A stretch of DNA of 64,000 nt from Jiella marina (lineage in GTDB: Bacteria; Pseudomonadota; Alphaproteobacteria; Rhizobiales; Rhizobiaceae). This document shows, in pieces, positions 41,365 through 48,840 of this stretch; the first letter of the stretch is position 1, and the number at the start of each line of letters is the position of its first letter. The notes below the pieces were generated by a model. That model saw only the letters and a list, made by a program, of their open reading frames with translations, ran no database searches and was not told the DNA's origin. The stretch is from assembly GCF_024359545.1 (NCBI RefSeq), contig NZ_JAKQZG010000001.1, positions 1 to 64,000 of the forward strand. Reading direction: 5' to 3'. The position numbers were made by a program, and so were the translations under genes.

Positions 41365-43445
41365 GCAGCGTGACATCCCATTCGAACCTGGAAACGGGCA
41401 GGGGTCGCGCCCGGGGCATCGTCTCCCGTCTCGATCCCAAACCGCTCGTCGCCTTCGCGGTCGCCGTCCTTCTCTTCTTCACGGTCGACTGGATCAGCCC
41501 CGGTCCGATGACCTATTTCGACGTCTCGTTCCAGGCGAGCGGGACGGCACCCCTTGCGATCAGCGCCATGGGCCAGACGCTGGTGATCCTGTCGGGCGGT
41601 TTCGACCTGTCTGCCGGTGCGGTGATCTCGTTCGTCAACGCCGTGCTCGCGACCTCGATGTCGCCGACTGATTTCGAAGCCTCCGTCACGCTCTGGACGC
41701 TGGTCGGCATCGGAATCGGCATGGCCATCGGGGCTTTCAACGGCTTCTTCGTCGCCGTCCTCAGATTGCAGCCGATCGTCGTCACCCTGTCGACCATGTT
41801 CATCGTCCAGGGGCTCACGCTGCTGGTCATGGATCAGCCGGGCGGCTTCATCGCTCCGTCGATCGGCAATTTCTACATGGGCGACGCGATCCCGCAATTC
41901 CTGCCGATGTCGGTGGTGGTGATGGGCTTTGCCGCTCTCTTCTGGTCCTGGCTGAAGCGGACGTCCTATGGGCTCGGGCTTTACGCGGTTGGAAGCGATG
42001 CCGACGCCGCCGAGGCGAGCGGAATCCCGGTCATCCTCATCCGCTTTGCGACCTATGTCATCGCCGGTGGCTTCTACGGGCTGGCGGGTGTCTTCGTGGG
42101 CGCGCAGACCGGTTCGGGCGATCCTCTCGTCGGAAACGCGCTTCTTCTGCCGATGTTTGCGGCGGTGGTGATCGGCGGCACGCGCCTCGGCGGCGGCGCA
42201 GGGGGACTGATCGGAACGATCTTCGGCGCCTTCATCCTGATGATCGTCGTCAACATCCTGCTCGCCCTCAACATCTCGGCCTATTATTCGACCATCGCCG
42301 AAGGCGGCGTTCTGATCGCTGCGGTGCTCTTGGGCTCGATCTCGCGCCGATCGGTGCTGGCGACACAAATCCGCCAGATCCGCGATGGCTTCGACGCGCG
42401 GCGGCGCGGGCTGCATGTTGGCCAGAGAGACAAGGCCGACAGGCGCTTTGCCTTCGCGGATCGCCTCGTGGGTTCGGCGGCGGGTGAGGCGACGCGCGCC
42501 GGGTTCCTCGAACGCCATCGCGGAACCCTTCGTCATGCGCTGCCGGCCTGGGTCTGTCTGATGCTCGTCCTCATCGCGACGCAATTCGTGTTGGGCAATA
42601 CACTGGCCAACTGGACCTTCTGGAATTCGCTCCTGGTGCTCTCGACCTTCCTCGTCATATTGGCACTCGGTCAGGGGGCGGTGATCCTGACCGGCGGGCT
42701 CGATCTCTCGCTGCCCTGGACCATCGCGCTTTCGGGCATCATGGTCGCGGGACTCGCCGGCGGATCGGATGCCGCGCTCCTCTGGGCCGTTCCGCTGGTC
42801 TTTGCCATTGCGGCGCTGATCGGCGTCATGAACGGTCTCGGTGTCGTCGCCCTCGGCCTCTCGCCGATCGTCGTGACCTTGGCGGCGAACGGGATCCTGC
42901 AAGGCGCCGCGCTGCTTTATTCCGACGGAACGCCCTCCGGCTTCGCGCCGCCCTTGCTCAGATGGCTGATGACGGGGCGCATCCTCGGTGCGACGCCGGT
43001 TCTGGTCCTCCTCGTCCTCTTCGTCGTTGCGGGCACCTTGCTCCTGTCGAAGACCACTTTCGGGCGCCGGGTCTATGCGATCGGCAACAGTCTGGCCGCC
43101 GCGCGCCTGTCGGGTGTCAGGACCGGGCGTGTGACGATCGGCGTCTACGTGCTTTCCTCCCTCTGCGCGGCGCTTCTCGGCATCCTGCTCACCGGCTTTT
43201 CCGGCCAGGCCAGCCTCGGCATGGGCGACGATTATCTCCTCCCCTCGATCGCCGTCGTCGTGGTGGGCGGCGCGTTGATCACCGGCGGGCGCGGCCACTT
43301 CCTCGGCATGGTGGGCGGCGCATTGCTTCTCACCGCGCTGCAGACGCTTCTGGCCGGCACCACTCTGCCTTTCGCATTCCGCAGCATCTTTTTCGGCGGC
43401 GTCGTCCTTGCGGCGGTGATCGCCCTTCGTGAACGCAGGAGCTGA
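41361..43445 (+). CDS. Sugar ABC transporter permease, fused double permease
   Basis: A 694-residue protein made of two RbsC-type permease domains in one chain: residues about 20-330 and about 390-690, joined by a polar, Arg-rich linker (RQIRDGFDARRRGLHVGQRD). Each half has the ILSGGFDLSAGAVISF-like or ILTGGLDLSLPWTIAL motif and the VVVIGGTRLGGGAGGLIGTI or VVVVGGALITGGRGHFLGMV loop. RbsC-type transporters normally use two separate or identical permeases, so the fusion fixes a 1:1 heterodimer. Coupled to the ATPase by ATGA overlap. Confidence 0.88.
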   Translation: MSSVTSHSNLETGRGRARGIVSRLDPKPLVAFAVAVLLFFTVDWISPGPMTYFDVSFQASGTAPLAISAMGQTLVILSGGFDLSAGAVISFVNAVLATSMSPTDFEASVTLWTLVGIGIGMAIGAFNGFFVAVLRLQPIVVTLSTMFIVQGLTLLVMDQPGGFIAPSIGNFYMGDAIPQFLPMSVVVMGFAALFWSWLKRTSYGLGLYAVGSDADAAEASGIPVILIRFATYVIAGGFYGLAGVFVGAQTGSGDPLVGNALLLPMFAAVVIGGTRLGGGAGGLIGTIFGAFILMIVVNILLALNISAYYSTIAEGGVLIAAVLLGSISRRSVLATQIRQIRDGFDARRRGLHVGQRDKADRRFAFADRLVGSAAGEATRAGFLERHRGTLRHALPAWVCLMLVLIATQFVLGNTLANWTFWNSLLVLSTFLVILALGQGAVILTGGLDLSLPWTIALSGIMVAGLAGGSDAALLWAVPLVFAIAALIGVMNGLGVVALGLSPIVVTLAANGILQGAALLYSDGTPSGFAPPLLRWLMTGRILGATPVLVLLVLFVVAGTLLLSKTTFGRRVYAIGNSLAAARLSGVRTGRVTIGVYVLSSLCAALLGILLTGFSGQASLGMGDDYLLPSIAVVVVGGALITGGRGHFLGMVGGALLLTALQTLLAGTTLPFAFRSIFFGGVVLAAVIALRERRS

Positions 43446-43448
43446 CCG

Positions 43449-44249
43449 ATGTCCGCAATGAACCATTCGACGGATCTTTCCGCGAGCCTCAAGGGCCAGC
43501 GGGTCGTCATCACCGCCGGTGCCGGCGGCATCGGCCTCGCAATCGCTCGGATGCTGCATGCCAGCGAGTGCCGGATCGCGGTCTGCGACGTCTCGGACGA
43601 TAATCTCGACCGGGTCGCTTCCGAACTTGAGGGTGTGACCGCCGTGAAGGCGGACGTCTCCCGGGACGAGGAGGTCGAAGCCTTCTTCAAACAGGCGACG
43701 GATGCTCTGGGCGGTCTCGATGCGCTGATCAACAATGCCGGAATCGCGGGGCCGACGAGCGCGATCGAAGATATCGATCCGGAAGACTGGCGCCGCTGCC
43801 TCGCCATCGGACTGACCGGCCAGTTTCTCTGCGCCCGGCTCGCCGTTCCGCATCTCAAGGCGGCCGGCGGCGGCTCGATCGTCAACATGTCGTCGGCGGC
43901 CGGACGCCACGGCTATGCCTACCGCACGCCCTATTCGGCCGCGAAGTTCGGCGTCATCGGCTTTACTCAGAGCCTCGCCAAGGAGCTCGGACCGTCCAAC
44001 ATCCGGGTCAATGCGATCCTTCCGGGCATCGTCTCGGGCCCACGCATGGAGGGCGTCATCCGCAATCGGGCCGAACGGCTCGGCATTTCTGAAGAGGCGA
44101 TGACGGAACGCTATCTCCAGACCATCTCGCTGAGGCGCATGGTCACCGAAGAGGACGTGGCAGGGTCGGTGGCCTTTCTCCTGTCCGATCTCGGCGCGAA
44201 CCTCTCGGCCATGTCCTTCAATGTGGATGGCAATGTGGAGACGCTGTGA
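43449..44249 (+). CDS. SDR-family oxidoreductase
   Basis: A 266-residue short-chain dehydrogenase. The cofactor motif is ITAGAGGIGLAIARML, NNAGIAG is the NNAG motif, the catalytic Ser is in IVNMSSAAGRHGY, and Tyr-x-x-x-Lys is in YRTPYSAAKFGVIG. The C-terminus has the usual GNVETL-type end. It probably oxidises a sugar or polyol hydroxyl with NAD(P). It is 3 bases after the permease stop and overlaps the next dehydrogenase. Confidence 0.87.
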   Translation: MSAMNHSTDLSASLKGQRVVITAGAGGIGLAIARMLHASECRIAVCDVSDDNLDRVASELEGVTAVKADVSRDEEVEAFFKQATDALGGLDALINNAGIAGPTSAIEDIDPEDWRRCLAIGLTGQFLCARLAVPHLKAAGGGSIVNMSSAAGRHGYAYRTPYSAAKFGVIGFTQSLAKELGPSNIRVNAILPGIVSGPRMEGVIRNRAERLGISEEAMTERYLQTISLRRMVTEEDVAGSVAFLLSDLGANLSAMSFNVDGNVETL

Positions 44250-45202
44250 TGAAAGACATGACGGTCGCAATCGTTGGGGCAGGGCTGATCGGGCGCTCCT
44301 GGGCGATCACCTTCGCACGGGCCGGCTGCAAGGTGCGGCTCAACGACCCGGAATCCGCCGCCCTCGATGCAGCGCGGCAGTTCATTGCCTCGGTCGGCGA
44401 AGATCTCCAAGCAAACGGGCTTCTCGGCGGGTGCACGCCCGATGAGGTTCTCGATGCGGTGAGGACGACCGTCGATCTTGGCGAGGCGGTGAGCGGTGCC
44501 GGCTGGGTCCAGGAGAACGGCCCGGAGAAGATCGACATCAAGCGCGCGATCTTTGGCGAGATCGAAGCGCATGCCGCCCCGGAAGCGATCCTTGCGAGTT
44601 CCTCCTCGGCGCTTCTTCCTTCGGCCATCTTCGAGGCCGCCGCGCGGCCCGAGCGCTGCCTCGTCGCGCATCCGATCAATCCGCCCTATCTCGTTCCCGC
44701 GGTCGAACTCGTGCCTTCGGACCGGACCTCGGATGCGACCATGGCCGAAGCCGAGCGCGTCATGACGGCAGTCGGGCAGTCGCCGATGGTCATGAAACGC
44801 GAGATCGACGGCTTCATTGTCAATCGCCTGCAGGGCGCACTGCTGCACGAGGCCTTTCGGCTCGTTGCCGAAGGCTATGCGGGTGCCGACGACATCGACC
44901 GGGCGCTCGCCGATGGGCTGGCCTTGCGCTGGTCCTTCATCGGTCCCTTCGAGACAATCGATCTCAACGCACCCGGCGGCGTCGCCGACTATGTGGCGCG
45001 ATACGAGGGCATGTATGCCGAGATGTTTGAAGGCATGAAGCATCGAGTCGACTGGGCGGACGCCGTCAAAGGCGGCATCGAGGCAGCGCGGCGCGAACAC
45101 ACGACCGTGTCGGGGCTGAACGATCGTCAGGTCTGGCGAGACCGGCGCCTGATGGCGCTGCGCAAGCACAAGCGTGACGCGGACAAGGATATCGGACGGT
45201 AG
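44249..45202 (+). CDS. 3-hydroxyacid dehydrogenase, CRYL1/gulonate or carnitine dehydrogenase type
   Basis: A 317-residue enzyme of the 3-hydroxyacyl-CoA dehydrogenase superfamily: Rossmann motif VAIVGAGLIGRSWAITFARA, ILASSSSALLPSAIFEAAAR, CLVAHPINPPYLVPAVELVP and the C-terminal helical domain (DGFIVNRLQGALLHEAFRLV). The HPINPPYLVPAVEL block is typical of the lambda-crystallin/L-gulonate 3-dehydrogenase and L-carnitine dehydrogenase group rather than CoA-thioester enzymes. It likely makes a 3-keto acid, which the next enzyme (a beta-keto acid cleavage enzyme) could split. TGATG overlap with the SDR gene. Confidence 0.85.
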   Translation: MKDMTVAIVGAGLIGRSWAITFARAGCKVRLNDPESAALDAARQFIASVGEDLQANGLLGGCTPDEVLDAVRTTVDLGEAVSGAGWVQENGPEKIDIKRAIFGEIEAHAAPEAILASSSSALLPSAIFEAAARPERCLVAHPINPPYLVPAVELVPSDRTSDATMAEAERVMTAVGQSPMVMKREIDGFIVNRLQGALLHEAFRLVAEGYAGADDIDRALADGLALRWSFIGPFETIDLNAPGGVADYVARYEGMYAEMFEGMKHRVDWADAVKGGIEAARREHTTVSGLNDRQVWRDRRLMALRKHKRDADKDIGR

Positions 45203-45327
45203 CCGTCAGGTCGGATGGCCACGGGCCGTTCGGCGCAGCTACCGGCACACACACAGAAACGACCTCGACCAGTTTCGACGAGCGAACGGCGGGATCGAGC
45301 CACATTCCAGAAGGAGGCGACGCGATC

Positions 45328-46284
45328 ATGGCGGAGCAAGACAAGAAGGCCGCAAAAAGCGCTGGCAAGGTCATCGTGACCTGTGCGGTGACGGGGGCGA
45401 TCCATACGCCCACCATGTCCCCCCATCTGCCGATCACGCCGGATCAGATCGCCGAGGATGCGATCAAGGCCGCCGAAGCCGGCGCGGCGATCCTGCATCT
45501 TCACGCCCGCAATCCCGAGACGGGACGCCCGGACCAGACGCCCGAGGCCTTTGGCCGCTTTCTGCCGCGTATCAAGCAGTCGACGAATGCGGTGATCAAC
45601 ATCACCACCGGCGGAAGCCCCTATATGAAGGTCGAGGAGCGCGTCCTGCCGGCCGAGACCTATCAGCCCGAAGTCGCGTCCCTGAACATGGGCTCGATCA
45701 ATTTCGGCCTGTTTCATCTCGCCGCAAAATACGACAGCTTCAAACACGACTGGGAAAAGCAGCATCTCGAAGCGACGCGGGACCTCGTCTTCCGCAACTC
45801 CTTCAAGGATATCGAGTACATTCTGGAGACCTGCTACGGGAACGGCACGCGCTTCGAGTTCGAGTGCTACGACATCGCCCATCTCTACAACCTTGCCCAT
45901 TTCGCCGATCGCGGCCTCGTCAAGCCGCCCTTCTTCGTCCAGTCGGTTTTCGGCCTTCTCGGCGGTATCGGCACCCATCCGGAAGATGTCACGCATATGA
46001 AGCGGACGGCCGATCGGCTGTTCGGGACGGATTTCCGCTGGTCGGTTCTTGGCGCCGGGGGCTCCCAGCTTCGGATCGCGGCTCAATCCCTGGCAATGGG
46101 CGGAAACGTGCGCGTGGGGCTCGAGGATTCGCTCTGGGCCGGCAAGGGCAAGCTCGCGACCGAAAGCGCCGATCAGGTGCGGATGGTGCGCTCGATCGTC
46201 GAAGGCCTCGGCCTCGAACTCGCAACGCCTGATGAAGCCCGGGCGATGCTCTCGCTCAAGGGCGGGGACGCGGTCGCGTTCTGA
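45328..46284 (+). CDS. Beta-keto acid cleavage enzyme (BKACE/Kce family)
   Basis: A 318-residue TIM barrel (PF05853). The zinc-site pattern is VTGAIHTPTMSP with HLHARNPETGRPDQ, and the catalytic Glu region is FEFECYDIAHLYN. VGLEDSLWAGKGKLA is the C-terminal signature. Family members react a beta-keto acid with acetyl-CoA to give an acyl-CoA and acetoacetate. In carnitine breakdown the family works after a carnitine dehydrogenase, and the same pairing is present here, but with a sugar-type transporter and a lactonase. An AAGGAGG ribosome site precedes the ATG. Confidence 0.9.
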   Translation: MAEQDKKAAKSAGKVIVTCAVTGAIHTPTMSPHLPITPDQIAEDAIKAAEAGAAILHLHARNPETGRPDQTPEAFGRFLPRIKQSTNAVINITTGGSPYMKVEERVLPAETYQPEVASLNMGSINFGLFHLAAKYDSFKHDWEKQHLEATRDLVFRNSFKDIEYILETCYGNGTRFEFECYDIAHLYNLAHFADRGLVKPPFFVQSVFGLLGGIGTHPEDVTHMKRTADRLFGTDFRWSVLGAGGSQLRIAAQSLAMGGNVRVGLEDSLWAGKGKLATESADQVRMVRSIVEGLGLELATPDEARAMLSLKGGDAVAF

Positions 46285-46350
46285 CCGCCCGCCCTCACAG
46301 CAAGGCCGTGAGCGCCAAGCCGCAAACAAGATACATCGGGAGAAAACGCC

Positions 46351-47229
46351 ATGCGTATCGAAGTTCTCGTCGACGTGAAGACAACCCTTGGAGAGGGGCC
46401 GGTCTGGGACGTCGACCAGCAACGCCTCTATTTCATCGATAGTTTCGACGGACGCGTGTTTCGCACCACGGCGGAAGGCTCCCAGATCCGGGCCTGGGAC
46501 GTGCCGGGGAAGATCGGCTCGATGGTGCTTCGAAAGAACGGCGAGGGCGCGATCGTCTCGCTCGAGTCGGGCTTCCATACGCTCGATTTCAAGACCGGCG
46601 AGGTCGAGCGCATCCATGATCCGGAACCGGAAAAGACGGCCAATCGGCTGAACGACGGCAAGGCCGACCGACGCGGGCGCTTTTTCGCGGGTTCGATGGA
46701 CACAATGGAGGAGGGACCGTCCGGCGCGCTCTATCGGCTCGATCCGGACTTTTCGGTCACCAAGGTCGACGACGGCATCATCTGCTCGAACGGGCCCTGT
46801 TTCAGCCCCGACGACAAGACCTTCTATTTCACCGACACCTGGACCGGCGAGATCTGGGCGTATGACTACGACGTCGACACCGGCGATCTGTCGAACCGCC
46901 GCACCTTCGCCAAGGTCGACACCTCCGGGGGAGGCGCCGCCGACGGTTCGACGGTGGACGCGGAAGGCTATGTCTGGAACGCACTCGTCTACGATTCCAA
47001 GCTGGTGCGCTACGCCCCCGACGGCACGGTCGACCGTGTGATCGAGATGCCGGTGAAGAAGGTCACGAGCGTCAATTTCGGCGGCCCGAATCTCGACATT
47101 CTCTATGTGACGTCGATGGCGAAGCCGCCATTGCCGCGTTTCCCCGGTGACGGACCGCTGCGCGGCAGCCTGTTTGCGATCCACGATCTCGGCATTAAGG
47201 GCGTTCCGGAACCGCGCTTTGGCGCGTGA
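46351..47229 (+). CDS. SMP-30/gluconolactonase family protein
   Basis: A 292-residue six-bladed propeller. The metal site is probably E in TLGEGPVWDVDQQRLYFID, N in NRLNDGKADRRGRFFAGSMD, N in IICSNGPCFSPDDKTFYFTD and D in GGAADGSTVDAEGYVWNALV. The family hydrolyses sugar lactones to sugar acids. It closes the operon, and points to oxidation of a sugar to a lactone before cleavage. RBS GGGAGA. Confidence 0.9.
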   Translation: MRIEVLVDVKTTLGEGPVWDVDQQRLYFIDSFDGRVFRTTAEGSQIRAWDVPGKIGSMVLRKNGEGAIVSLESGFHTLDFKTGEVERIHDPEPEKTANRLNDGKADRRGRFFAGSMDTMEEGPSGALYRLDPDFSVTKVDDGIICSNGPCFSPDDKTFYFTDTWTGEIWAYDYDVDTGDLSNRRTFAKVDTSGGGAADGSTVDAEGYVWNALVYDSKLVRYAPDGTVDRVIEMPVKKVTSVNFGGPNLDILYVTSMAKPPLPRFPGDGPLRGSLFAIHDLGIKGVPEPRFGA

Positions 47230-47260
47230 AAACCACAATCCCGTCTGCGATGATCCCATC

Positions 47261-47290
47261 ATCAGTCTGCCTGCTGCATGACAGACTGAT
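47261..47290. terminator. Hairpin between convergent operons
   Basis: ATCAGTCTG pairs with CAGACTGAT (9 pairs, 12-base loop), 32 bases after the lactonase stop and 107 bases before the end of the convergent cytochrome gene. No T-run is seen. Confidence 0.45.
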
Positions 47291-47396
47291 CAACTCGACG
47301 CTGCGGGTGACGATCCCCCGAAGGCCTGCGTCAGCTACACCGCTCCTCGGGACGCGATCGAACGCCTGTCGGCTCGGGCCTTCTCCGGATAGGCCG

Positions 47397-47777
47397 CTAC
47401 CGTAGCGACCGCAAATAGGCGGCGACCTGGTCGGCTTCCTCCTGGTCGAGACCAGTGTCGGGCATGGCGTTTCCGGGCACGACCGCCTGCGGGTCCATGA
47501 GCCAGGTCCGCATGTTTTCCGGTGTGTTGTCCAGCATACCGGCAATGAACATGCGCTCGCCCACATGATCCAGCGGCGGGCCGACACGGCCGGTTGCCCC
47601 GTCGATCCCGGGAATTTCATGGCAGGTGCCGCAGCCCTTGGCGGCGATCAGCTCTGCGCCCCTGGCCATATCGCCCTGTGGGTCAGAGCCGGTGCTTGTT
47701 TCCTCCGCCCCGTTGCAGCCGGCGAGGATCAGGAGACAAGCCCCGGCGATGGCGCCGAAACGCTTCAAACTCCGCAT
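47397..47777 (-). CDS. Cytochrome c lipoprotein
   Basis: A 126-residue class I cytochrome c. The N-terminus ends in a lipobox (ACLLILAGC), so it is probably anchored to the membrane by lipid. The haem site is CGTCH, preceded by LIAAKG, and the sixth ligand Met is likely in GNAMPDTGLDQEEADQVAAY. It is the last gene of the oxidase operon, overlapping the membrane protein gene by 13 bases, and may deliver electrons to the oxidase. Confidence 0.85.
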   Translation of the reverse strand: MRSLKRFGAIAGACLLILAGCNGAEETSTGSDPQGDMARGAELIAAKGCGTCHEIPGIDGATGRVGPPLDHVGERMFIAGMLDNTPENMRTWLMDPQAVVPGNAMPDTGLDQEEADQVAAYLRSLR

Positions 47778-48226
47778 AGTCCACCCCACAGAAACACGGC
47801 GAGATTGACCGCGATCGCGACCGCGAAAAGGACGTTCGACCAGATTGACCAGATGACGATGAACCGCGTGCGGCCTTCGCCGGCCTCCATCACACTCTCC
47901 TCGTTGCTGTCTTCCTGCTCACCTGTGCGACGCAAGAAGACGAAGGAGGCGGCGAGCGCCGCGAGGCTGACCACGAGCGCGATCAGGCTCACGCCGACCA
48001 TCGCCGGCGTCGCCCAGGCGAAGGATGCGGCGTCGAGCTTCTGGCCGTCGCCGCCGATACATGCGACGCCGCTTGCCGCCGAACCAAAGAAGAGTTGCAG
48101 CGACCATACGATCGGACCCGCCGAGAAGGTCGCAAGCAGCATGACGGCGGAGACCTTGCCGCGATCGGGCGCGGGATCGCCGATGTCGAAGATCGGAGGG
48201 GTTCGTTCGTGTCGTGCAGGCGTCAT
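47765..48226 (-). CDS. Membrane protein of the oxidase operon
   Basis: A 153-residue protein with three hydrophobic segments: VMLLATFSAGPIVWSLQLFF, TPAMVGVSLIALVVSLAALA and a C-terminal IVIWSIWSNVLFAVAIAVNL. No known cofactor motif is seen. It starts by ATGA overlap with subunit III. Small membrane proteins in this position are common in caa3-type clusters and may aid assembly; the family is not recognised. Confidence 0.75.
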   Translation of the reverse strand: MTPARHERTPPIFDIGDPAPDRGKVSAVMLLATFSAGPIVWSLQLFFGSAASGVACIGGDGQKLDAASFAWATPAMVGVSLIALVVSLAALAASFVFLRRTGEQEDSNEESVMEAGEGRTRFIVIWSIWSNVLFAVAIAVNLAVFLWGGLCGV

Positions 48227-48840
48227 CTGAGATACGGCGTGATGTAGAAGGTGAAGAAAACGGCGATCCAGACGGCATCGACGAAGTGCCAGTAGATCGC
48301 GCCGATGGAGATCGCGGCCATGCGCTTCTCGTCGAAATAGCCGATGGCGCTCCACAGGGTGAGCGCGAGGAGCATGATCAGCCCGCCCACCACATGGGCC
48401 ATGTGGAAGCCCGTCACGGTGAAGAAAGTCGAACCATAGGCATGAGAGGCAATCGTGAAGGGCTTCTCGGTCCACTCGACGATCTGGATGCCGACGAAGA
48501 TCGCACCGAGCACGAGAGTCGCAAGAAAGCCGATGAGTAGCTGGCCGCGCGATCCCTTCCTGGCGCCGCGTTCGCCGTACCAGAGCGTAGCACTGGAGGC
48601 GATCAGGATGAGCGTGTTCGGCCCGGAGAGATGGAAGAAGGGGGGCGCTTCCGGCAGAAATCCGGAACCGGCCCGCGCTGCAAGATAGTAGTAGGTGAAG
48701 AGCAGGTAGAGAAACAGGAAGCTCTCCGTCGCCACCAGCATCATCATGCCCCACCAGCCATTCGGAAGGCGTCCGATCGAGCCGATGGGCAGGCGGCCGA
48801 TTGCCATCGGTTTCCGGGTCTCGAGACTGATATCACTCAT
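48223..48840 (-). CDS. ctaE: Cytochrome c oxidase subunit III
   Basis: A 205-residue subunit III with five membrane segments: GMMMLVATESFLFLYLLFTY, NTLILIASSATLWYGERGAR, LLIGFLATLVLGAIFVGIQI, HVVGGLIMLLALTLWSAIGY and the final YWHFVDAVWIAVFFTFYITP. WHFVDAVWI and TGFHMAHVVGG are family signatures. It starts at the ATG at 48838-48840 and overlaps the end of subunit I by 8 bases. Confidence 0.92.
   Translation of the reverse strand: MSDISLETRKPMAIGRLPIGSIGRLPNGWWGMMMLVATESFLFLYLLFTYYYLAARAGSGFLPEAPPFFHLSGPNTLILIASSATLWYGERGARKGSRGQLLIGFLATLVLGAIFVGIQIVEWTEKPFTIASHAYGSTFFTVTGFHMAHVVGGLIMLLALTLWSAIGYFDEKRMAAISIGAIYWHFVDAVWIAVFFTFYITPYLR

Noticed and set aside
41238-44270. A 1010-codon open frame on the minus strand
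   Set aside because: It lies opposite the fused permease and SDR genes, has an extremely charged composition without motifs, and is an antisense frame caused by high GC.
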